DNA of 5,203 nucleotides, from contig JACESW010000099.1 in NCBI GenBank assembly GCA_013911625.1, forward strand, positions 1 through 5,203, read 5' to 3'. The position numbers and the translations under genes are program-made. Under the pieces are notes generated by a model. That model did not search any database, had not been told where the DNA came from, and saw only the letters and a list, made by a program, of their open reading frames with translations. Origin of the DNA: Cryomorphaceae bacterium (GTDB taxonomy: Bacteria > Bacteroidota > Bacteroidia > Flavobacteriales > Schleiferiaceae). Shown here in pieces: positions 1-5,183 of the stretch. The first letter of the stretch is position 1; each line of letters opens with the position of its first letter.

Positions 1-195
1 GTGCACGAGTTCCAGCTGGAGGAGGCGCGTATGCGCGCCGCCCTAGAGCGCATCGCCAACCAGGAGACTGTATTTAACTTGATTGATAAGCCAACTCCGT
101 TGGCATTTCCAATCCTTGTGGACAGACTGCGCGAGACCATGGGTAACGAAAGTCTTGCAGAGCGGATCAAGCGCATGCAACTCGACTTCGGGTAA
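1..195 (+). CDS. Ligase-associated Lhr-like DEXH-box DNA helicase, C-terminal end (partial)
   Basis: This is the 3' end of a larger gene; 64 codons and the TAA stop are visible. The GTG at base 1 is probably an internal valine codon rather than a start. The peptide runs from HEFQLEEARMRAALERI through PTPLAFPILVDRLRE to ESLAERIKRMQ. This matches my recollection of the extreme C-terminus of ligase-associated Lhr-type helicases, which carry an LEEAR-x-R-x-ALERI helix, a TPL-F-P-x-VDRLRE segment and a final ADRI-x-RMQ. Family members are superfamily 2 ATP-dependent 3'-5' helicases, usually encoded beside an ATP-dependent DNA ligase and a metallo-beta-lactamase-fold exonuclease, and are thought to act in DNA repair. 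The helicase motor motifs are outside the window, so activity cannot be judged. The gene ends 76 bases before the convergent DUF2723 gene. The family call is from memory of the C-terminal signature and is fairly secure. Confidence 0.8.
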   Translation: MHEFQLEEARMRAALERIANQETVFNLIDKPTPLAFPILVDRLRETMGNESLAERIKRMQLDFG

Positions 196-199
196 AGAG

Positions 200-217
200 G
201 CCCAAAAAATTTTGGGC
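200..217. repeat. AT-centred inverted repeat after the helicase stop
   Basis: GCCC and GGGC flank an A/T core of six A and four T, five bases after the helicase stop codon. On the plus strand it could form a weak hairpin, but no T-run follows it; the next bases are CATAAAAAA. On the minus strand it lies just beyond the U-tract of the DUF2723 terminator, and its first bases are the ATGCCC motif discussed in the findings. Its role is unknown. Confidence 0.4.
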
Positions 218-219
218 AT

Positions 220-248
220 AAAAAACCCCCGCGCCACCGGCGCGGGGG
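220..248 (-). terminator. Intrinsic terminator of the DUF2723 gene, possibly bidirectional
   Basis: A perfect 10-bp stem is formed by CCCCCGCGCC (226-235) and GGCGCGGGGG (239-248), with a three-base ACC loop. On the minus strand it is followed at once by six T (220-225), which makes a canonical rho-independent terminator 23 bases after the DUF2723 stop. On the plus strand the stem is preceded by six A, and the following sequence (TAGTCATTAAATTTTT) is only a loose U-tract, so helicase transcripts may end here less efficiently. Confidence 0.9.
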
Positions 249-271
249 TAGTCATTAAATTTTTCTAACGC

Positions 272-3200
272 TTACTGAAAGCTCTGCGCGATGGCAGCAT
301 AGCGTTGGTAGAAGTTTTGCTGATTCTCCTGATCGTGCATTTGAATGTTGCGGAACAACATTTGGTAGAACTGGAGATCAGTGCTCCATTCGTTTCTCAT
401 GCGCTTGCGATCGTTGCGATCCAAACCTTCGTAGTAGGTTAGCTCGCTATCGAGGAAGTCTGCAAATTCATTGGTCAACTGACGCGCTTTTTCCGTCGCT
501 CCAGCGCGGTAGTACGAATCAATAATTCCGAAGAGGAAGTAGTTGTAGCCAAACTTCTCTGCAGGCATTTTTTCCATAGCAAAGTCCAGTACTTCAACCG
601 CTTTAGCGTTCTGACCTTCCTTCGTCAATTCGTTCGCTAGGCGGCCGAAAATGGTACGGAGGTTATAGCTCAGGCGACGGTTCGTTTCGTCTAGATATAC
701 ATCAGGAAGCTCCATGTTTCCGTAGGCAAACTTGTTCATTAAGTTGTCGTACATGATGTCCGTATCCACTTTACCGTAGTCGATGCCTTGCGTGTTGCTC
801 GGCGAGTATACCGGCACAAAGCGGTAGGCCATACCTTCTAGGCGGAAGTAATCGTTGAGCCAGAAGTAGGCCTTAGGATTATTTCCGACAGTGATTGAGA
901 AGTAAATAGGACGTTCCCAGTTGTTGTTTGCAATGAGGTCAATGACCATCAAATCACGCTTGGTAATCACGTTTGCTTTCCAATTCCAGTCGATGTAGTC
1001 TACAACGCTTGCGCTGTCTTTAACGTCAACGACACCGTTGGCAAACACAGCCTCCTTGTCGATGTTGATGCGCAACTTCTTTTGTGGGTACAACGGCAGT
1101 TCTTTGTTGCCAGAAGTTTTGAATTTCACCTGAGCATCGTCGCGCTTTGTGAACTGAACAAAGTCTTTTACATCCCAACGGCCTTTTACGCCAAGGTCTC
1201 GGTAGTAAAGCACATCACGCGTTCCTTGAACGTATTGGTTCCATTCAAAGCTGAACGGTACAGCTTCACCGTCGTACGCAGCACGGCGCTGCTGATCGAT
1301 GTACCAATCGGTATTTAAAAGGCTCAAGTTGACAATACGAACATCCGTTCTGTAGCCTTCAACTTCCTGTACATACCACAGCGGGAACGTATCATTATCA
1401 CCATTTGTGAAGAGTATCGCGTTTGGCTCACAGCTGTCGAGATATGCCTTGGCAATATCGCGAGCCGTATATCTGTTGCTACGGTTGTGGTCGTCCCAGT
1501 TTTCCGCTGCCATACGAACAGGAACAGCTAGCATGGATACACCTACAACGAGGTAAGAGGCTACCATTGGGCTCATCTTGGTGCGTAGGGTATCCCACAA
1601 ACCTAGGGCGCCTATACCAATCCAGATGGCGTAGGCATAGAAGGAACCCACGAAAGCATAATCACGTTCGCGCGGCTCGTACGGTTTGTGGTTGGTGTAG
1701 ACCACAATAGCTAAACCTGTGAGTAGGAAGAAGAGCGTGACAGCCCAGGCATCCTTGTTGTTTTTCTTGTATTGGTAGTACAGACCAAAGATTCCAAGCA
1801 GGAACGGCAGCATAAAGTAGGTATTACGAGCAGGGTTGTTTTTCCAAGACTCAGGCAAGTTGTCTTGCCCACCCAAACGGATGCTATCGATAAACGGTAT
1901 ACCCGTTATCCAGTTTCCTTTGGTCAATTCTCCTCTGTGTTGTGCATCGTTCTGGCGACCAGAGAAGTTCCACATGAAGTAGCGGAAGTACATGGTCCCC
2001 ACTTGGTACTGGAAGAAGAATTTCACGTGTTGTGCAAACGAGATCGGTGCATCTGGGTTTTTAATGCCCATGATGTTGATGTAGTTCTGCTTGTACTGCG
2101 GGTCGTCGTTCCAGATTCTAGGGAAGAAGCCCATGTACTTAGGGTCGTAATTCGGCTTGCTGGCCTTCTTGTCGTCGGTCATCAAGTATTTGGCATCAAT
2201 CTTCAAATTTCCGCCGTTTTCTGAAACATACGCTTCAGCCTCGCTGCGAAGTTTGAATGCAGTCACCTGCTTAGGACCTTTCATGACAGCAAAACCTTTT
2301 TGGTAGACCGGCTTGCCGTCGTCAAACGGCTCCGTGCGGTCGTAAGGCGCGTTAAACGACTTACCGTAAAGGATAGGCCAATCACCATATTGTTCACGGT
2401 TGTAGTAGGCCAAGAGTGACATCGCGTCTTCCGGGTTGTTCTCGTCAATTGGCGTATTGGCATTTGAGCGAATGGCCAAGATGATGAACGTTGAATACCC
2501 CATTACAATGAGCATTACTGCCAAAACAGCTTGTTGTGCCAACGGCTTTTCTTTGCGAGCTGTCCAAAGCACCCCGAAGACAACAGCACCCACTAGGATG
2601 AGTGAAGCAGCTACTGTCCCTGAGTGGAACGGAAGACCAAAATTGTTGACGAAGGTGATCTCTAGAGTACTAAATAGTTTTAGCACGATTGGGATAATAA
2701 AGGCAAAAACAAGACCCAGAATTGCAATACTTGCGCCATTTGCTATGATGAAGCCGTTGCGAGTTGGGTTCGGGTATTTTTTGAAGTAATAGATCATTCC
2801 AATGGCAGGAATGGTCAAGAATACAAGGATGTGAACACCTACTGAAAGACCCACCAAATAAGCGATAAGCAGCAACCACTTGTTAGCATTAGGGTCTGTA
2901 TCGACCGCTTGCTCCCATTTAAGCACGGCCCAGAAGGCTACTGCGGTAAAGAATGAGCTCATGGCGTATACCTCGCCTTCTACTGCTGAGAACCAGAAGC
3001 TGTCCGAGAACGTGTACGCCAAAGCGCCTACAGCACCTGCACCAAGTACAGCAACGATGCCTGCATTGTCCAGGTTTTCTCTTCCGCCCAACAGTTTCGC
3101 TGAAAGTGCAGTGATGGTCCAAAAGAGGAACAAGATGCTGAATGAGCTTGAAAGCGCACTCAAAGCATTCACCATCAAGGCTTGGTTCTCTGGGGAACCA

Positions 3201-3400
3201 GCGAATTGGCCAAAGAGGTTACCCATCAACTGGAAGAAAGGCGCACCTGGAGGGTGGCCCACCTGAAGCTTCACGGATGTTGCGATGTATTCCCCACAAT
3301 CCCAGAAGCTGGTTGTAGGCTCGATAGTCATGAAATAAGTAATCGTTGCGATGGCAAATACCGCCCACCCAGCGATTGTATTGAGCTTATTGTAATTCAC
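272..3400 (-). CDS. DUF2723 (TMEM260/GT117-like) polytopic membrane protein, probable GT-C glycosyltransferase
   Basis: A complete 1042-residue protein. The N-terminus has the DUF2723 hallmarks: a first membrane helix (about 9-26), then SFWDCGEYIA (31-40, acidic D34 and E37), then GHPPGAP (48-54). Further conserved-looking pieces are FWFSAVEGEVYA (135-146) and NHKPYEPRERDYAFVGSFYA (570-589). I count about 12 hydrophobic spans, in two groups (about 9-310 and 525-630), separated by a hydrophilic stretch at 311-524. A soluble C-terminal half of about 400 residues follows, with FTNGDNDTFPLWY (664-676) and a helical, TPR-like end (about 915-990). Human TMEM260, in the same family, is a protein O-mannosyltransferase, and GT-C enzymes use a loop acid after the first helix. 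Transfer of a sugar from a lipid donor to periplasmic protein is therefore a reasonable inference, not shown here. The start is GTG: an in-frame TGA lies 42 bases upstream with no ATG between them, and the N-terminus aligns with relatives as I remember them. No Shine-Dalgarno or consensus promoter is evident. Confidence 0.88.
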   Translation of the reverse strand: MNYNKLNTIAGWAVFAIATITYFMTIEPTTSFWDCGEYIATSVKLQVGHPPGAPFFQLMGNLFGQFAGSPENQALMVNALSALSSSFSILFLFWTITALSAKLLGGRENLDNAGIVAVLGAGAVGALAYTFSDSFWFSAVEGEVYAMSSFFTAVAFWAVLKWEQAVDTDPNANKWLLLIAYLVGLSVGVHILVFLTIPAIGMIYYFKKYPNPTRNGFIIANGASIAILGLVFAFIIPIVLKLFSTLEITFVNNFGLPFHSGTVAASLILVGAVVFGVLWTARKEKPLAQQAVLAVMLIVMGYSTFIILAIRSNANTPIDENNPEDAMSLLAYYNREQYGDWPILYGKSFNAPYDRTEPFDDGKPVYQKGFAVMKGPKQVTAFKLRSEAEAYVSENGGNLKIDAKYLMTDDKKASKPNYDPKYMGFFPRIWNDDPQYKQNYINIMGIKNPDAPISFAQHVKFFFQYQVGTMYFRYFMWNFSGRQNDAQHRGELTKGNWITGIPFIDSIRLGGQDNLPESWKNNPARNTYFMLPFLLGIFGLYYQYKKNNKDAWAVTLFFLLTGLAIVVYTNHKPYEPRERDYAFVGSFYAYAIWIGIGALGLWDTLRTKMSPMVASYLVVGVSMLAVPVRMAAENWDDHNRSNRYTARDIAKAYLDSCEPNAILFTNGDNDTFPLWYVQEVEGYRTDVRIVNLSLLNTDWYIDQQRRAAYDGEAVPFSFEWNQYVQGTRDVLYYRDLGVKGRWDVKDFVQFTKRDDAQVKFKTSGNKELPLYPQKKLRINIDKEAVFANGVVDVKDSASVVDYIDWNWKANVITKRDLMVIDLIANNNWERPIYFSITVGNNPKAYFWLNDYFRLEGMAYRFVPVYSPSNTQGIDYGKVDTDIMYDNLMNKFAYGNMELPDVYLDETNRRLSYNLRTIFGRLANELTKEGQNAKAVEVLDFAMEKMPAEKFGYNYFLFGIIDSYYRAGATEKARQLTNEFADFLDSELTYYEGLDRNDRKRMRNEWSTDLQFYQMLFRNIQMHDQENQQNFYQRYAAIAQSFQ

Positions 3401-3432
3401 GTATTCTGCTTGTTTAGCGGGATAATGGGCAT
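3397..3432 (-). promoter_or_regulatory. Possible 11-codon leader ORF overlapping the DUF2723 start by GTGA
   Basis: On the minus strand an ATG at 3432-3430 opens an ORF encoding MPIIPLNKQNT that ends with TGA at 3399-3397. The TGA overlaps the GTG start of the DUF2723 gene in the tetranucleotide GTGA. Overlaps of this type are typical of translational coupling. Translation of the ORF is not demonstrated, and short ORFs of this size are common by chance. Confidence 0.2.
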
Positions 3433-3544
3433 CCCGTATTCAGTAATTGGCTCGAAAATAAGAAAAACACAGCCCCGCAGCCTTGAAATGAATGTTAAAC
3501 CACAAAATTTTCCTTGGTTGTTTTTCGCATTTTGCCATTTGGAC

Positions 3545-3552
3545 TATATTTG
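3545..3552 (+). promoter_or_regulatory. Bacteroidota-type -7 promoter element of tRNA-Gln
   Basis: TATATTTG matches the Bacteroidota -7 consensus TAnnTTTG exactly and lies 20 bases before the mature tRNA 5' end. The nearest suitable -33 TTG is at 3518-3520, with a 24-base spacer that is slightly longer than usual; the region between is T-rich. Transcription would begin near 3557-3560, giving a leader of roughly 13-16 bases. That leader would include or abut a small CCCC-AAA-GGGG hairpin (3557-3567). Confidence 0.65.
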
Positions 3553-3572
3553 CCGTCCCCAAAGGGGATGAT

Positions 3573-3643
3573 TGCCCGATAGTGTAATGGCAACACACCG
3601 GTTTTTGGTACCGTTATTCTAGGTTCGAGTCCTAGTCGGGTAA
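3573..3643 (+). tRNA. tRNA-Gln(TTG)
   Basis: The 71-base gene folds as a cloverleaf. The acceptor stem TGCCCGA/TCGGGTA has one G-T wobble and a weak U1-A72 pair, typical of glutamine tRNA. The D-arm is GTGT/ACAC with GG in the loop. The anticodon arm is CCGGT (3598-3602), loop TTTTGGT, then ACCGT (3610-3614), with anticodon TTG at 3605-3607 reading CAA (and CAG by wobble). A four-base variable loop precedes the T-arm CTAGG/CCTAG with loop TTCGAGT. The discriminator is A3643. CCA is not encoded, so it must be added after transcription. The top pair of the anticodon stem, C27 with U43, is a mismatch. A promoter element and a strong terminator flank it, so it is a single-gene unit. Confidence 0.96.
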
Positions 3644-3650
3644 CGATTAA

Positions 3651-3680
3651 AGCCCTTCACGAAAGTGAGGGGCTTTTTTT
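3651..3680 (+). terminator. Intrinsic terminator of tRNA-Gln
   Basis: The stem AGCCCTTCAC (3651-3660) pairs with GTGAGGGGCT (3665-3674) through ten pairs including one T-G wobble. The loop is GAAA closed by C-G, an extra-stable GNRA tetraloop. Seven T (3674-3680) follow directly. It starts seven bases after the tRNA. Confidence 0.92.
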
Positions 3681-3725
3681 ATGCCCTGCGACTTGAGCTT
3701 GCTCGGGAGAGAAGGGCATAAAAAA
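3675..3725. repeat. Perfect 13-bp inverted repeat joining two facing terminators
   Basis: TTTTTTATGCCCT (3675-3687) is exactly complementary to AGGGCATAAAAAA (3713-3725), with a 25-base spacer that itself contains GAGC-TT-GCTC (3695-3704). The left arm is the U-tract of the tRNA terminator plus six more bases. The right arm is the same sequence after the terminator of the minus-strand barrel gene. The two transcription units therefore end symmetrically. Confidence 0.8.
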
Positions 3726-3747
3726 GACCACAACGCTGTAAGCGTTG
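3720..3747 (-). terminator. Probable intrinsic terminator of the barrel-protein gene
   Basis: CAACGCT (3731-3737) and AGCGTTG (3741-3747) form a 7-bp stem with a three-base loop. On the minus strand this is followed by TGGTC and then six T (3725-3720). The five-base gap between stem and T-run makes it weaker than the other two terminators in the window. It lies about 120 bases after the barrel gene stop, so the transcript would have a long 3' untranslated region that includes the repeat cluster at 3789-3861. Confidence 0.55.
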
Positions 3748-3788
3748 GAGGGCGTTATCGAAGACAATACCTACCGACGTTCAGGACC

Positions 3789-3861
3789 GCCAATTCTTGC
3801 GAAGCAAGGTTGGCAATCCTAGTCGGCAAGCATGATTGGCGTGGCCAAGATTGGCAATCAT
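3789..3861. repeat. Cluster of short inverted and direct repeats in the 3' region of the barrel gene
   Basis: The pentamer GCCAA or its complement TTGGC occurs five times in 67 bases (3789, 3810, 3836, 3844, 3851). One hairpin pairs GCCAA-CTTGC (3789-3800, with TT between the parts) with GCAAG-TTGGC (3804-3814). A second pairs TTGGC (3836-3840) with GCCAA (3844-3848), and ATGATTG (3832-3838) alternatively pairs with CAATCAT (3855-3861). TTGGCAATC is also directly repeated 41 bases apart (3810-3818 and 3851-3859). I see no coding sequence here. It would be transcribed as the 3' untranslated region of the minus-strand gene. Confidence 0.5.
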
Positions 3862-3867
3862 TGGTGT

Positions 3868-5043
3868 TTATAACACGAAACCTAGCGCAAGTGACCCAAC
3901 GACAACCTCTTCCTCAAAGGTTCCTGGTCTAAAGAAAGCCTGCGCATCAAGACGTCCCGTGAGTTTAATTTTTTTGAAGCCGGCTTGAGCTTGAAGTCCA
4001 TAGCGTACCAAATGAGTGTTGTATCCACTTATCGTTCTGTTGATTACACGGTCTCCGTCAGAATCGGCACCGTGCACAATGCTTTGGCTGCTTGTTCGTA
4101 GCCCGGCAAAACCACCTACGCCAAGTGAAAGACCTTGATCTACAACATTGCCTTTTGAGAAGTCTAGGTGTAACATCACGGGAAGCTCAATGTAGAATTG
4201 GTCCCAGCGGTTTCTACGAACGCCGCTGATGTTTTCAATAGGGACAATTTCAGAGGTTGAAGCCGAAGATGGATCTACAACTGATTTCACAATGATCCTG
4301 TCGTTATTAAAGCTCCATCCTAAAGATTCAAAGCCAATTCCAGACTGAATAACCAAAGGACTTTTAGGTCCAAATATGCGGCGCTTCACACCAAGGAACG
4401 AACGTCCTGTCAAGCTTTGAAGAGGAGATAAGTATGCGTTGCTCGCAGCGTCATTCCCGTCCATGGTTCTGAACGAATTCGCACCTATGTGGAACTCGAA
4501 CGAATCGAATTTCACTTTTACTGAATTATTCGCTTCTTCCTCTTCCTCATCGTTGTCAAAGTCAAGTTTTAATTCAATATCTCCTTCAACGCGATCAGAG
4601 ATGCTTTCGTCAAGCTCTTCAGCGCGCTCTTCCCATTTTTTTGAGAATTCTTCGCCCCAAGCGTCCATTTTGTCGCTGAATTCGTCGCTCCACTCTTCCA
4701 TGCTCTCGCCAAAGCGTTCCATTTTAGCCTCGAACTCTGCTTCCAGCGCTTCAACGCGCGCCTCACCTTCCTCTTCGGTAAGAGTGCCGGCCTCAACCAA
4801 GGCCTCCACTTCCGCGATTCGGGCGGCTAGTTTAGTGGCCTCCTGGGTGCTTACAGCAATGATTTCTGTCAAAGCAGAGACTAGACCGCTATCTGGGTCA
4901 ATCCCTTCTATTTCAACTTGTACTTCACTGGTGTCGGTTTCCGCCAAAGGCACATCCAGCGGATAGAGTGCTGATGCAGATGCAGAAAATCCGGATACAA
5001 AGAATAAAATGCTGAAGATTGTCGAGGCTAGTGTTTGTTTCAT
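3868..5043 (-). CDS. Secreted outer-membrane beta-barrel-like protein with N-terminal hendecad coiled coil
   Basis: A complete 391-residue protein with an ATG start. Residues 1-25 are a clear signal peptide (hydrophobic core IFSILFFVSGF, likely cut after ASASA). Residues 55-107 are helical and charged. Residues 108-151 form four imperfect 11-residue repeats with F/L at position 4 and W/R at position 11. An acidic linker with five consecutive Glu (about 161-170) follows. From about 175 to the end the pattern is alternating polar and hydrophobic, as in beta-barrel strands, for example FDSFEFHIGANSF (179-191), QFYIELPVMLHLDF (282-295), GLSLGVGGFAGLR (304-316), YGLQAQAGFKKIKLTGRLDAQAFF (348-371, written with its internal turn) and VVVGSLALGFVL at the terminus. 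This resembles the porin-like barrels common in Bacteroidota. The last residue is Leu, not the Phe often seen in outer-membrane proteins. The specific function is unknown. It converges with tRNA-Gln and appears to be transcribed alone. Confidence 0.8.
   Translation of the reverse strand: MKQTLASTIFSILFFVSGFSASASALYPLDVPLAETDTSEVQVEIEGIDPDSGLVSALTEIIAVSTQEATKLAARIAEVEALVEAGTLTEEEGEARVEALEAEFEAKMERFGESMEEWSDEFSDKMDAWGEEFSKKWEERAEELDESISDRVEGDIELKLDFDNDEEEEEANNSVKVKFDSFEFHIGANSFRTMDGNDAASNAYLSPLQSLTGRSFLGVKRRIFGPKSPLVIQSGIGFESLGWSFNNDRIIVKSVVDPSSASTSEIVPIENISGVRRNRWDQFYIELPVMLHLDFSKGNVVDQGLSLGVGGFAGLRTSSQSIVHGADSDGDRVINRTISGYNTHLVRYGLQAQAGFKKIKLTGRLDAQAFFRPGTFEEEVVVGSLALGFVL
4591..4722 (-). repeat. 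Four tandem 11-codon (hendecad) repeats within the barrel-protein gene
   Basis: Residues 108-151 split into MERFGESMEEW, SDEFSDKMDAW, GEEFSKKWEER and AEELDESISDR. Position 3 is R or E, position 4 F or L, position 8 M, W or I, and position 11 W or R; most other positions are acidic or polar. An 11-residue period is characteristic of right-handed or nearly straight coiled coils. The preceding VEALEAEFEAK may be a fifth, more diverged unit. Confidence 0.7.
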
Positions 5044-5077
5044 TTGGCGAATCTTTTAATAAGACTGAAAAGGTATT

Positions 5078-5108
5078 CAAAAAAAATCCTCATTACGGCC
5101 AACTCAAA
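5078..5108 (-). promoter_or_regulatory. Candidate promoter of the barrel-protein gene
   Basis: On the minus strand, TTTG (5108-5105) is followed after exactly 19 bases by TTTTTTTG (5085-5078). This is the Bacteroidota arrangement TTTG-N19-TAnnTTTG with a single mismatch (T for A in the -7 element). Transcription would start near 5071, leaving a leader of about 28 bases. The match is in A/T-rich sequence and overlaps the hairpin and T-run at 5079-5167, so the two readings compete. Confidence 0.35.
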
Positions 5109-5167
5109 AATTCAACTAGGTTAGGATACGAAGCGAATGGCTTTTTTGAGCTGTAACCGCATGAGGA
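5079..5167 (-). terminator. Long imperfect hairpin followed by eight T upstream of the barrel gene
   Basis: TCCTCAT (5087-5093), CGG (5096-5098) and CTCAAAAA (5103-5110) pair in order with ATGAGGA (5161-5167), CCG (5157-5159) and TTTTTGAG (5143-5150). This gives 18 pairs with small internal loops and a 32-base apical loop. On the minus strand the stem is followed at once by eight T (5086-5079). It could be the terminator of a minus-strand gene lying to the right of the window, or a structured leader or attenuator for the barrel gene. The large apical loop is unusual for a terminator. Confidence 0.4.
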
Positions 5168-5183
5168 AATTAGGGGTACTTAG

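Noticed and set aside
2056..2067. TTTTTAATGCCC inside the DUF2723 gene, close to the post-terminator 12-mer
   Set aside because: It encodes part of GIKNP on the minus strand, differs by one base in the T-run and has no GC-rich terminator stem before it.
1772..2224. Plus-strand 150-codon ORF opposite the DUF2723 gene
   Set aside because: It lies wholly antisense to a strongly recognised protein family and has no recognisable motif.
3401..3544. Consensus promoter for the DUF2723 gene
   Set aside because: The best -7 candidate on the minus strand is TATTTTCG with one mismatch and no properly spaced -33 TTG, so I do not list it.
3630..3826. TCCTAGTCGG at the 3' part of tRNA-Gln (3630-3639) repeated at 3817-3826, resembling an attachment-site pair
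   Set aside because: Some two dozen 10-base coincidences are expected by chance in a window this size. The interval is under 200 bases and carries no integrase or cargo.
3681..3932. Plus-strand 83-codon ORF between the tRNA and the barrel gene
   Set aside because: It starts at the ATG of the post-terminator motif, runs through the facing terminator and repeat cluster, and overlaps the end of the barrel gene. The product is basic and resembles no family I know.
4439..4966. Plus-strand 175-codon Ser-rich ORF opposite the barrel gene
   Set aside because: The serine richness is the complement of Glu/Lys/Asp-rich coding on the minus strand; it is a shadow of the coiled-coil region.
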